Below, piece after piece: positions 23,800 to 33,817 of a DNA stretch of 64,000 nt. Source of the stretch: Macrotis lagotis (Eukaryota; Chordata; Mammalia; Peramelemorphia; Peramelidae). Numbering within the stretch: position 1 is the first letter of the stretch; every line of letters begins with the position of its first letter. Position numbers and translations under genes: made by a program. Location: contig NC_133666.1 in the NCBI RefSeq assembly GCF_037893015.1, forward strand, positions 621,779,156-621,843,155, in the 5' to 3' direction. Below the pieces are notes generated by a model, which saw only the letters and a program-made list of their open reading frames with translations, did no database searches and was not told where the DNA came from.

Positions 23800-23990
23800 T
23801 CAGACACTTAATAGCTTGTATGACCCTGGGAAAACCATTAACCCTCTATCTACCCCAGTTTCCTTTTATGTAAAAGATGGATGATAATAGCACCTACTCC
23901 CAGGAATTATTGTGAGGATGAAATGAGATAATATTTGGGTTTTTTAAAAAGCACTTAGAACAGTTGCTGGCACATGAGAGATGCTTCCTT
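23800..23990 (+). mobile_element. MIR/MON-like SINE
   Basis: GACACTTAATAGCTTGTATGACC, CCCAGTTTCC, ATGGATGATAATAGCACC, GAGGATGAAATGAGATAAT and GCACTTAGAACAGTTGCTGGCACAT are in family order. Confidence 0.7.
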
Positions 23991-23999
23991 TCTTCCCCC

Positions 24000-26720
24000 C
24001 GCCCCTGCAGGATTTGGCACTACTGACCATTTCTTTCTGTACACTTTCCCCTCAAGTTTTATAACTCTGCTCACTTGGTCCTTCTTTTACCTGTCTGACT
24101 GTTCTTTTTTGCTAGATAGCTGTGCTGCCATCTAGCCAGGGGTATCTCAAGGGTTCTTATTTCTTCTCTATATATTCTTTCTCTTAATGATGTCCTCACT
24201 TCTTATGGGTTCAATTATTATCTATTTACAAATGAATCCCCAGATCTCCTGCTTCCATCCTGGCTCTGACAACCATCATTGAGGGGAGCAATGTATGTGA
24301 AAAGGGAGTCACCAACATTAACTGCTCCCCAAGTCTCACTGGCAGAGCAGACAAGTCACTTTCAGCTGCCAAGAAGGTCAAACCACTTTGACCACCACCC
24401 CCTCTTAGACACAAGGGGAAACAGGGCAGTAGCCTGAATCCAAGAACCCTAGGAACAACTACTTCCCCTCATCAACCTCTCCTTTGGTTCTCAAAACACA
24501 GTCCAGGGCAGCAACCCTTTCCTAGGTGTGACTGGGTAACTTCCTCAGAAAAGCAATGTGGTTTTTTGACGGAAATAATATGTAAAAAGGTGTATTACCC
24601 TTGGCTTGACCACTGCACCCCAAAGACCATAGACCTTTATAGCTCTCTTGTAGCCAAAACCCATATTAGAATGTGAATCTTAGGAGCAGGAACTGTCTTG
24701 CCTTTCTTTTACATTCTCAGTACTTACAGTAAGCAAATAATAAATACTTTTTCATCCTTTTTCTGGAAAAATCCAACCCTAGTTTCTCTTCTCAATTTCA
24801 TCCCCATCATCAACTGTTTTTTGCATATTTCATCCCTGAAAGGTCTCATCTCCATCAGTGCCCTATAGGTGTCTCAAACTGAACATGTCCAAATCAAGTT
24901 ATCTTCCCCATTCAAGTTTCTTCTTCTTTGAGGTTACCATAATCCTTCTGGTTCTTCATTCGGGTTCCTCAAGTTCACAATCTTGGAGATGAGAAGAGAA
25001 AATATTCTAAGTGTAACTGGTCTTCATGGCATGCTCTCTTGCCTCTTCTCATACAGTAGTCTTTGTATTTGTTCATTTGTTGTTTATCCCAAGACCCAGG
25101 ATGATGTCATTTTGAGGAGAGAAAAAAAAACAAAGTCTCTCCTGCTCACTGTGCCCTTCCTCCATCACTGAACAATAGACCCTAGGGGCCTGTTTTAAGG
25201 CCCAAGAAGTTGCACAATGAGAAGAGGGGAACAAAATATGGATGTTGACAAAGAGAATTGGTTTTCTCCCCTTTCTTTTCCTCTTGCTCTTTATAGAGAC
25301 TTGCTGCAGGCCATGCTGGAATTGAGTACACAAGTGACTTTGCATTTTTTAGCAATACTGTGGTTCTAGTTACAGTCATATAAACTATCTGAGGTCAATA
25401 CTGCAGAAATGATAAAGAATAATCTGGAAATCTAAGTCTCCAGTAGTTAATGGGAACAGGATGAGTGACACAGTAGTTAAGACTGTTGCTTGACTAATGA
25501 GAAAGTGGAGATATGTTTTCTCTTCCTGTTCTCCAAGTCCCAGGCAAGAGTCCCAGATGTAGAAAATTTTATATGACCTGTGGGTGGTAAGTGCATAAGG
25601 ATTGACTCCCCTGCCCTAGGGGGTGGTGATTGGCAGTTGGTGGGATGGTTAGTCCCTTCTTCTTAGGGTTGTTTCCCTGGACAATGGCTCTTCTGGGAGG
25701 GCTCTTCTGGCAACTGGCCTGGCAAGCACCATTGTCTGGGACCTAATAAGTGTTAATAAATACTTGTTGACTGACTGATTGTTCCTTTGACTCCTCAAAG
25801 AGGAAATCTAAGAAGGAAATGGAGGAGATTTTGGAGTACAATTGGGAGCAGTGAATGAATCCAAATAGAATACTGAATCTTTTTTACTTTTTCCATATCC
25901 AAATAATGTGGCAACAGTAGAGAGATTCTATTCTATGATTGTGGGAGGGCATTTGGACTGAGAGAATAAGCTGAAGACCCAGTGTTTGGGTAAACTCATA
26001 GATTTTGCTGTTTAATAATTTGGAGTCACATGGATATGTTATTCTTTGGTCTAAATCCGGAACCTGGACATTGCACCAAGCACATGAATACCAGATACTC
26101 TCTCTGGCTACTTCTTGGCTGATAGCTTGGGTACGGTGTCATCTAGTGGACAGTTTAAATACTGCATCCCCTTCCTGGAATAAGAAAGCTTTTATTGAGT
26201 TCTTATCCCTGTACATAACTTTGATAAGCAATAGGAATCTAAAGAGAAAAGCAAAACAACGCCTACTCTCAAACAGTTGAGTTTCTAATTGGAGAATCAA
26301 CATATATTGAAGGCTTTAGTTGTAAATTGAATGGAAAGATTTCATGCTCCTTAAGATTCAGTGTCAAAAGAAACGATAATGCATCTTCTTTAATATTTCC
26401 AAAGGTAAAATTATATTCATTTCTAATTTTGAGCCATTTAACAATATTGTAATGGTGGTAATTTCTTTCCCAGATTTTCAGAACCTGCAGAGATATTTTC
26501 CAGGTCATATCTCCAAAATGGTTTATTCCCATCCCCATTAATCCAATCTTGCTTACTTCCTACTCCCTCCCCTATAGCTACCCAACTCTTGCACTGTGCT
26601 CTGTGGAATGCCTACTACTTAAATAACAAACTAGATTTCATCTTAAATCTTTTCCTTTCTCATTCCATCTATTTTATTGCTCTCACTAAGATTTGACTTT
26701 CAGCTAATGCTGATAATAAT
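24000..26720. other. Intergenic stretch between GRINA and PARP10
   Basis: Mostly unassigned. A SINE-like 3' end is visible at 25735-25790 (CTAATAAGTGTTAATAAATACTTGTTGACTG). No coding exon or RNA gene is recognised. Confidence 0.4.
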
Positions 26721-26729
26721 GATATTTGT

Positions 26730-26900
26730 TCTTTCACAAAGAAGACCATGACATCAGGGAGGTGCTACATGACAAGCACAATTGGATTCGAGTGAAGAAG
26801 TGTTATGCCAAGTCACCAACCTCTCTTTCTCCTCCAGAGCCTTCTGCATCCACTGGCCAGATATGAGCCTCCCTGGCAATCTTTTTCAGAATCTTGCTGC
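26730..26900 (+). mobile_element. Long SINE body (AAGAAGACCATGACATCA family)
   Basis: Shares AAGAAGACCATGACATCAGG, TTGGATTCGAGTGAAG, AAGTCACCAACCTC and CTCCAGAGCC with 27640-27800 and the reversed copy at 36010-36155. Confidence 0.6.
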
Positions 26901-27639
26901 AGGCCTGACTCACTGATCATGATGGGGGAGTTGAATTACTTCTTACATCTCCTTGATACTTCCAGGCTCTCCTTCTATAACCACCACTGAGGTTTATCCA
27001 ATCCAATATTTATCATTCCATAAAAATTCTGGTAGCTATTGTCTTCCCACCTCTAGGACATTCCCTTTCATTCCTCAATGCATTCAGTATCTGGCTAAGA
27101 GTCTTTCTTTTCTACCCTGTCCCCATAGTAGGGAACTTCAACATACATAGTGATATTCCCTTAAACTCCCTAACCTCCCAATTCTACCAAACCTACCCAT
27201 TTCCCATGACCTATTTCTCTACCCCACCTCAGCTACAGAAAGAGATGGTCATGGTCATGTTCTTATCATATTCATGAACTCTGAAATTCCTTTATCTGAT
27301 TATAATATACTGTCATTCCACCTTACTTTCTGCCTTGACAGGCTAAACCTTGTTCTTCCTCACAGCACCCTATACTTCTTTCACACCTGTACTAGTTTAA
27401 ACCCTCTTCCCTTCCCCATCTTGATCCTTTGAATGAACCCTCAAATGAAGCCTCAGATCAGCTCTACCATCCTTTATTCTCAAGTCCATTTCCCCTTTAT
27501 CCTATCAAAGACTTTGTCTTTCCAAATCTCAGCCCTGGATTGATCCCACCATCCACTGCTTAGGCTCCTACTCACATGCTACTGAATGAAACTGGAGAAA
27601 AATCACAAACTGTCCAAATTGGATCCACTATAGTTTTAT

Positions 27640-27800
27640 GATACTTGTTGTTTCCCTTCATTTTCAAAGAGGACATTTTCAAAGAGGACATAGGAAAGTG
27701 ATGCTGTGAATTGGATTTAAATGAGAGAGAACTGTGCAAAGTCAGCAGCCTCACTTTCTTTTCCAGAGCCATCTGGGTCCTGTGACAAGATATAGATCAG
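27640..27800 (+). mobile_element. Long SINE body fragment
   Basis: TTTTCAAAGAGGACAT, GAATTGGATTTAAATGAG, CAAAGTCAGCAGCCTCAC and CCAGAGCCATCTGGGTCC match the family at 26730. Confidence 0.6.
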
Positions 27801-28663
27801 GAATCATTTAATCCCAATGACCTCCAAAAAAAAAAAGAAAGAAAAAAGACAATATCAACTACAGGTTTATGTTACATAAGTTCAAATAGGACTTTATTGC
27901 AGCAAGGCAACAATTCACTGTCCCATTCACCTCAATGGTTTTTCCTCCTCAGATCTCCCAGAGTTCTCTATCTAAAGTCTATATTCAGAAACCTACCTCA
28001 CATGTTCCTGAAAAAACTGAGGCCATCTGCCTCAGTTCTCTTTCCCCCTTTTTTCCTCATCCTACCTCATTTACCATGCCTTCTGCCAGGATCTCTTTCA
28101 TCCCTTCCATCTTTCATGAAGAGGAAATTCACAAGGAATTTCATTCTATTCCTTCTATTATTCCTATTCTTTCACTAATCTTTAATAGCTCTTTGCTTAT
28201 TGATTACATTCCCACTGTCCACAAACATGCCCATGTCAACCCTCAAAAAACTAACTTTATTCATTCATCCCTGCTACCCTAACTCCCTGAGCAAGTCAAC
28301 TACAGCAAATGCTTTCACTTCCTTTCCACTCATCCTCTTTTTAATTCTTGTTAGTCTGTCTTTCAACATTATTATTCAACTGAAATTGTTCTCTCCAAAG
28401 TTTCAAGTGATCTCTCAATTGCCAAACTTAATGACTTTTTCTCAACCTCATTTTTTTAACTTCTCTACAGTCTTTGACACTATTCATCACCCTCTTCTCT
28501 TTAATACTTTCTTCTCTCTAAGTTTTCATCACATCACATCACATTTTCATCCTGTCTGACATTTATTTGTTGTCTCCATTGCTGCATCTTCATCCATATC
28601 ACATCTGCTAACCATGGGAGTTCTCCAAGGCTCTTTCCTGGTTCCTCTTCTCTTCTCCCTATT

Positions 28664-28813
28664 ATTTTTTTAGGTTTTTGCAAGGCAATGGGGTTAAGTG
28701 CTTGCCCAAGGCCACACAGCTGGGTAATTATTAAGTGTCTGAGGTCGAATTTGAACTCAGGTACTCCTGACTCCAAGGCCAATGCTCTATCCCTTGTGCC
28801 ACCTAGCTGCCCC
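28664..28813 (-). mobile_element. WSINE1-like SINE, antisense
   Basis: Complete antisense copy with target duplication TCTTCTCCCTATT (28651-28663 and 28814-28826). Confidence 0.92.
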
Positions 28814-29099
28814 TCTTCTCCCTATTTTCTACTTTATTTGGTGATTTCATCAACTCCCATTTTCTAACAGTTTTCTCCATTCAGATGACTCTGATCTGTC
28901 TGGTTAGCAAATTTCTTCCCTATCTAATTTCTCTCAAGGCATCCAGGCTAATATCTCCAACTATATATTAGACATCTTGAATTGGATGTTCTTTGGACAT
29001 CTGAAACTCAATTATGTCCATAACTGAACTCATTTTCTTTCCCCCAAATCCATCGTCTTTTCTTAACTTACCTATTATCGTTAGGAGAACCATCATTTT

Positions 29100-29285
29100 C
29101 CAAGTCACTCAACTTCGAACCTGGAGTCAACAGCCAGAGTGCTGTGTGATCCTGGGCAAATCACATATCCTTTGCCTCATTTTCTCATTTGTAAAATAGG
29201 GATAATAATAGTACCTGCCTCTCAAGGTTGCCCTGAAGATCAAATGAAAGAATATTTTGAAAGCATTTTACAACCTTTTGAGTGA
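29100..29285 (+). mobile_element. MIR-like SINE
   Basis: CTGTGTGATCCTGGGCAAATCAC, CTCATTTTCTCATTTGTAAAATAGGG, GATAATAATAGTACCTGCC and GAAGATCAAATGAAAG. Confidence 0.75.
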
Positions 29286-29474
29286 TATATTAATGCTAAT
29301 TATCACTATCATCATGGTGTCATCCTCTGCTCTTCATACTCTTTCCCTATCAAACTTCTCTTTTCCTATCAAATCAATTGTCAATTCCTGTTATTCCTAC
29401 ATTTATATCTCTTCTCTAAGTCCCTTTCTCTCCTCTGTCAATATTCTGATGCAGGGTACAATCACCTCACTCCT

Positions 29475-29780
29475 GAATCTATGGGAGCTAATGAAATCAC
29501 AAAGAAAGAGTGGGCACAAGACAAAGCCCTGGGTTATATACCCACTTACATAGAGGATGATCTTGGATGTCAGTTCTATTAAAGAGAGTGAAAGAAATGA
29601 TTTACCTTAGGATAAACCCCACTAAGGAGAGAATTTTCAGAAAGAACAGGGGTCAACAATGCTTCAGATAGACCAAAAGAAAATAAGGACTGAGAAGGAG
29701 CTATTAAATTTTCTACAATTTAAATCATAAGAATAACCACCATAAAACAAATGAAAGGGAATATTAGAGAATTAGAACAA
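29475..29780 (-). repeat. L2-like LINE fragment, antisense
   Basis: GGGAGCTAATGAAATCACAAAG corresponds to the same point of the antisense L2 at 14490. It abuts the sense L2 at 27000-29480, so two LINE copies meet head to tail here. Confidence 0.45.
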
Positions 29781-29784
29781 GTAT

Positions 29785-30468
29785 GGCCAGAAAGAAGAGA
29801 TGTCAGAAGATACCTCCCTTGCTCCTTTTCAGAGGTGGGAGGTCCATAGTTGCATATGACCTATTAATGTATTGACTGATTTGATTGACTTTTTTTTCCC
29901 TTGTATTTTTCTTAAAAATATTCTTTGGTGTATAGAATGGCCCTCCAGAAGAGGTTAGGAAAAGTAATGCTAGAAGGAATTAGGCAATGTGAAAACAAAA
30001 GATTTCAATAAAAAATTTTTTTTTATACAAAGTAAAAGGTAGTTCCTCTCTTCAAGGTGCTTACATTCTAACAGAGACAACATACAAAGGAGAGTGGTGG
30101 TCAAAGAAGGAGAGTTTGAGCTGAGGTTTTTATGAGGTCAATGGTTTGATCCCCATTGTGAAAACTGACATATAACATACATCTTCTAGAAGCAATAGTA
30201 CTATTGATCTATTCCAGAGCAAGATGTGGTCTCTGGTGGAGACAGGAGATAAATATGTCTAGGTGAAGATACTTTTCCAATCTCTAATCCCATATCACCA
30301 TATAATTATTGGTTATATAACACCCGAGTGTCCCAAAGATAATTCAAATTTAAAAAATCTGTTCAAAACAGAATTTGCTTCTCATCTCCCCCAAGTTTAC
30401 CCCTTATTCTAACTTCCCTTTTTCTGCCAAGGGTACTCTACATCAGAAAAGGTACTGGATCTAGAGCC
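29785..30468. other. Non-genic stretch
   Basis: 30030-30100 has LINE/SINE-end text (CCTCTCTTCAAGGTGCTTACATTCTAA). Nothing else is recognised. Confidence 0.4.
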
Positions 30469-30472
30469 AAAG

Positions 30473-31083
30473 TGTGAGGAATATGGGGGTATTTGGGGTC
30501 CACAAGAATGTGAAGGGAAAATTATTAGTTTACATTACCAAGACTGGAATCTGCTGGTTGCCTATGAGCAGGTGTGTGAGTTAAGATAAAAGACTAAACC
30601 TCAACTGATCAAAAACTGAGATTAGGCCAGGTCTGCCTCACCTAGTTCTGAGTTAACCTAGGATCTGTGTCCTCCTTTGCACATGCTTAAGGCGGTAACT
30701 GTTCTTGTTCATTAGTATAATGAGCAGGGAGGGGAAAATGTATGGGGACAAATGTAACAATTAAATTTGTGAGCCTTTCAAACTGCATATAAGACCTAAC
30801 ATTTCTGGGATTCCTCACCCTTCTCCCCTTAAGAGAGAGGTGTGCCATTTATTAAGATGTCTTATTAAGGGGTGGCTAAGTGGCTCAGTGGATAGAGCAC
30901 CAGCCCTGGTGTCAGGAGTACCTGAGTTCAAATCTAGCCTCAGACACTTAATAATTACCTAGCTGTGTGGCCTTGGGCAAGCCACTTAACCCCCCTGCCT
31001 TGCAAAAAAAAAAAAAAAAAGATGTCTTATTAAAAAACCATTTTAATCATTCTGGACTAAGTATTCATGAGCTATTTTTAACA
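30473..31083 (+). mobile_element. Solo LTR (recurrent family) with a SINE inside
   Basis: Starts TGTGAGGAATATGG and ends CTATTTTTAACA, flanked by AAAG on both sides (30469-30472 and 31084-31087). A TATA-like CATATAAGACC lies near 30786. A WSINE1-like SINE at 30868-31019 is inserted. The same LTR family recurs at 47836-48323 (sense), 48929-49430 and 51975-52558 (antisense) and 53838-53903 (end piece). Fossil, with no internal region. Confidence 0.7.
30868..31019 (+). mobile_element. WSINE1-like SINE inside the LTR
   Basis: Flanked by AGATGTCTTATTA (30855-30867 and 31020-31032), which restores the LTR sequence when the insert is ignored. Confidence 0.93.
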
Positions 31084-31087
31084 AAAG

Positions 31088-31240
31088 GACCAGGGTTCAA
31101 ATCCCATTTCAGCTACTCACTCCCTTTTTGGTCACACACAGTGATCAAGTTACCCCACTTCTCTCAGTCTTCATTTCCTCATCTACAAAATCAAAGGGTT
31201 AGTTTAGATGACCTCTGCCTTTCTAGCTCTAAACCAGTGA
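31088..31240 (+). mobile_element. MIR-like SINE
   Basis: AGGGTTCAAATCCCATTTCAG, TTCATTTCCTCATCTACAAAAT and TTAGATGACCTCTGCC. Confidence 0.65.
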
Positions 31241-31530
31241 TCCTTGCAGTCACCCAAGTTTACAACTTCAGAATAATCCCTGATTCTTCACTCTCCATCA
31301 CCATCCCCATATCCAATCAGTTGACAAGTCCTGTCAATTCTTCCTCCACAAAATCCCAAATTTGGCTCCTTTTTCCCTTTCCCACTTTCAGTAAAAACCA
31401 TCCTAAATCTGGGATTAATCCCCTCTGGACTGGATTAATATAATAGCCTCCTGATGAAGTCTCCCTCTTTCTAGTCTCCACATAGAGGGTTCCAGAAGGC
31501 TGCCTCATTAATATTCCTACATGAGATATC
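31241..31530 (+). repeat. L2-like LINE fragment, sense
   Basis: CCCAAGTTTACAACTTCAG, AATCCCTGATTCTTCACTCTCC, CCAATCAGTTGACAAGTCC and AATAGCCTCCTGATGAAG correspond to the L2 C-terminal region also seen at 9640-9965. Confidence 0.5.
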
Positions 31531-31840
31531 ATCTTATGGGAAAGCTGATAAACATGGCTCTTCATGAATTTTCCATTGAATAGATATCAACTGCATAGTA
31601 TCAGCACATTATAGAGACTATGCAAGGCTCAGAAATCAGAGGCTGTAGATTCAAAGTCTGTTTTCACTTATTAAATGACTTTAAGCAATTTCCTTCACCT
31701 ACCAGGGTTTCAGGGTCCTCAGCTGTGGACTGAGGGGAGGGTGTCTTCGGGAGGTCCTTGCAACATCTACCTATTATATCAATAATGGTTATGATTTAAA
31801 TAGCACCTACTATGTGTTAGACTTGTTAATATATTATTTG

Positions 31841-31976
31841 GGGGTGGCTAGGTGGCACAGTAGATAGAGCACCAGCCCTAGAGTCAGGAGTACCTGAGTT
31901 CAAATCTGACCACAGACACTTAATAATTAAGTAGCTGTGTGGCCTTGGGGGAGCCACTTAACCCCATTTGCCTTAC
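31841..31976 (+). mobile_element. WSINE1-like SINE followed by TA expansion
   Basis: Complete head and body. The tail runs straight into a (TA)n/TAATAT tract (31977-32047), which probably grew from the A-rich tail and AT-rich target. Confidence 0.88.
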
Positions 31977-32049
31977 AAATATATATATATATATAATATA
32001 TTATTAATATTATTATATATATATAATATATATATGTATATATATGATT

Positions 32050-32508
32050 TGGTTCTCACAGCAACCTTGGGAGAGGTTAAGTGGTTTGAACCCAAAACCT
32101 GTAGACCTTAAAAATAGAGGATTGAATTAAAATGACAGAAAATATAGGTTGGACATGAAGTTTCATTCTCTGGGGATTTATCATTAACCTATATAGATGG
32201 GAAACCATTCTGGTAATGACCAATGCAGAGAGAGGGAGTTTAGGAAAACTTATGCTGTAGCAAAGGTGAACAGAATATCCATAACAAGAGTAGACAAACC
32301 TAGAGATCATTCTATTTTTTTTTGATATCAAAGGGACCATCCTTTTATAACACTATCTTACCTGAGGGAGGTAACAGATTTTATGAGTTCAAGTACCAGA
32401 AGGGGGCAGGGCAAGTATTCCTTCCTAATTCTAAAGGAGGACACGTTCCACTCATTACAATAGGTCAGAAAATCAGCCTCTGTCCAGGAATATAGTGGTA
32501 AAAACTTA
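32050..32508. other. Non-genic stretch before the PARP10 upstream microsatellite
   Basis: No recognisable exon or repeat with clear borders. A T-run is present near 32313. Confidence 0.4.
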
Positions 32509-32509
32509 T

Positions 32510-33075
32510 GGTAATTATCATCATCATCATCATCATTATTGTTATTGTTATTACCATCATTATTGTGGTTATTGTTATCATTATTGTTATTGTTGTCATC
32601 GTTGTTATTGATATTATTGTTGCTGTTATCATTATTATTGTTACTGTTATCATCATCATTATTGTTGTTATCATCATTATTGTTATTGTTATTTTTATCA
32701 TCATTATCATCATCATTGTTGTTATAATCACTCTATTGTTATTGTCACATCATCATTATTATCATCGTCATTATTATTGCTATTGTTATCATCATCATTG
32801 TTGTTATCAACGTTGTTATTATTGCTATCATCAATATTGTTTTTGTTATCATCGTCGTTATTATGGTTACTGTTATCGTCATTATTGTTATATTATGGTT
32901 ATTGTTATCATAAGCATTATTGTTGTCATTGTTATCGTTATCATCATGATTATTGCTATTGTTATCATCATATCATCGTGGTTATTGTTATCATGATTAT
33001 TATTTTGTTATTGTTACCATTATTGTTATTGTTATCATCATCATCATCATCATCATTGTTGTTGTTGCTATTACA
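32510..33075 (+). repeat. RTY trinucleotide-type microsatellite, about 560 bp
   Basis: Almost pure succession of ATC, ATT, GTT, GTC and similar three-base units (purine-T-pyrimidine), much longer than any other simple repeat here. It ends about 280 bases before the PARP10 start codon. Because the period is three, all plus-strand frames stay open for long stretches and give Ile/Val- or Leu/Ser-only proteins, which are not genes. Confidence 0.92.
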
Positions 33076-33353
33076 CTTTGACAATGACTCGGCCAGGGTC
33101 ACTCAGCTAGTAAGTATCCGAACCAAGGCTTCAAGTCTTCATGAGTCCAGCCCCGACGCTCCGTACGCTGAAGGCCGCCTCGCCCCTTCGAGGTAACGGA
33201 GTCCGACTCTGCCCCTCCCCGGCAGTGGCAGCCAAAGTCTCCGGTTTTGGTTTCGTTTCTTTTGTAAGAGGAAGTAAGTGGTTACGAATTCGTGGGATTG
33301 GTGGAAGCGGGCCCACGGCGTCACGGGGCGCTGCAGGAAGACAGGCCGGGAAG
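33076..33353 (+). promoter_or_regulatory. PARP10 promoter and 5' UTR region
   Basis: A small CpG-rich segment between the RTY microsatellite and the start codon. The first ~55 bases look like an old MIR-type SINE end (GGTCACTCAGCTAGTAAGTAT). It contains an IRF/ISRE-like element (33247-33263) and an ETS-like AGGAAGT (33269-33275). No TATA box. The transcription start is not determined. Confidence 0.55.
33247..33263 (-). promoter_or_regulatory. ISRE/IRF-like site upstream of PARP10
   Basis: Plus strand TTGGTTTCGTTTCTTTT, reverse AAAAGAAACGAAACCAA: tandem GAAA cores with the IRF half-site AANNGAAA, though the spacing between GAAA cores is one base rather than the canonical two. It lies about 100 bases before the start codon. 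PARP10 is interferon-inducible in other mammals, so the site is plausible; binding is not shown. Confidence 0.55.
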
Positions 33354-33767
33354 ATGACTGAGCTGGGGTCAGAGGCGCAGGTGGAGCTCCGAGGCCTGGC
33401 CCGCGACGTGTCCGACGAACTGGTCACCTTGTATTTCGAGAACCGGCGGCGCTCGGGGGGCGGCCCTCTGCGGGGCTGGCAGCGGCTGGAGAGCGGCGGC
33501 ATCCTCACCTTCCAAAAGCCAGAGGGTGAGCGAGTGAGAGGGGCTGGGAGCTTAAGCCTGCGGGCTGTGTCTGCGTGTCTGTGTATCTCTTTGTGTCTGT
33601 GTCTGTGTCTCTGTGTCTGTGTCTCTGTGTGTGTCTCTTTGTGTCTGTGTCTGTATCTGTTTGTATCTGTGTCTGTGTCTGTGTCTCTTTGTCTCAGGGT
33701 CTGTCTATCTGCACGTCTGTGTATGTCTCTCTCTCCGTGCCTGTGTCTGGATCTGTGTTTGTGTGTA

Positions 33768-33817
<50 letters not shown>

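Larger units (their letters stand above)
27000..29480 (+). repeat. L2-like LINE, sense, interrupted by SINEs
   Basis: Contains a degraded endonuclease phrase (GGGAACTTCAACATACATAG, the GDFNIH region), an RT phrase near 28470-28500 (STVFDTIHHPLLF, the AFDTVDH block) and the GVPQGSVLGP block near 28610-28655. It is interrupted by a SINE body (27640-27800), a WSINE1-like SINE (28664-28813) and a MIR-like SINE (29100-29285). Several short open frames survive by chance; the copy is dead. Confidence 0.55.

Noticed and set aside
32508-32996. 162-codon Ile/Val-only open frame and overlapping Leu/Ser frame
   Set aside because: Produced by the period-three RTY microsatellite; both frames and the opposite strand are open for the same reason.
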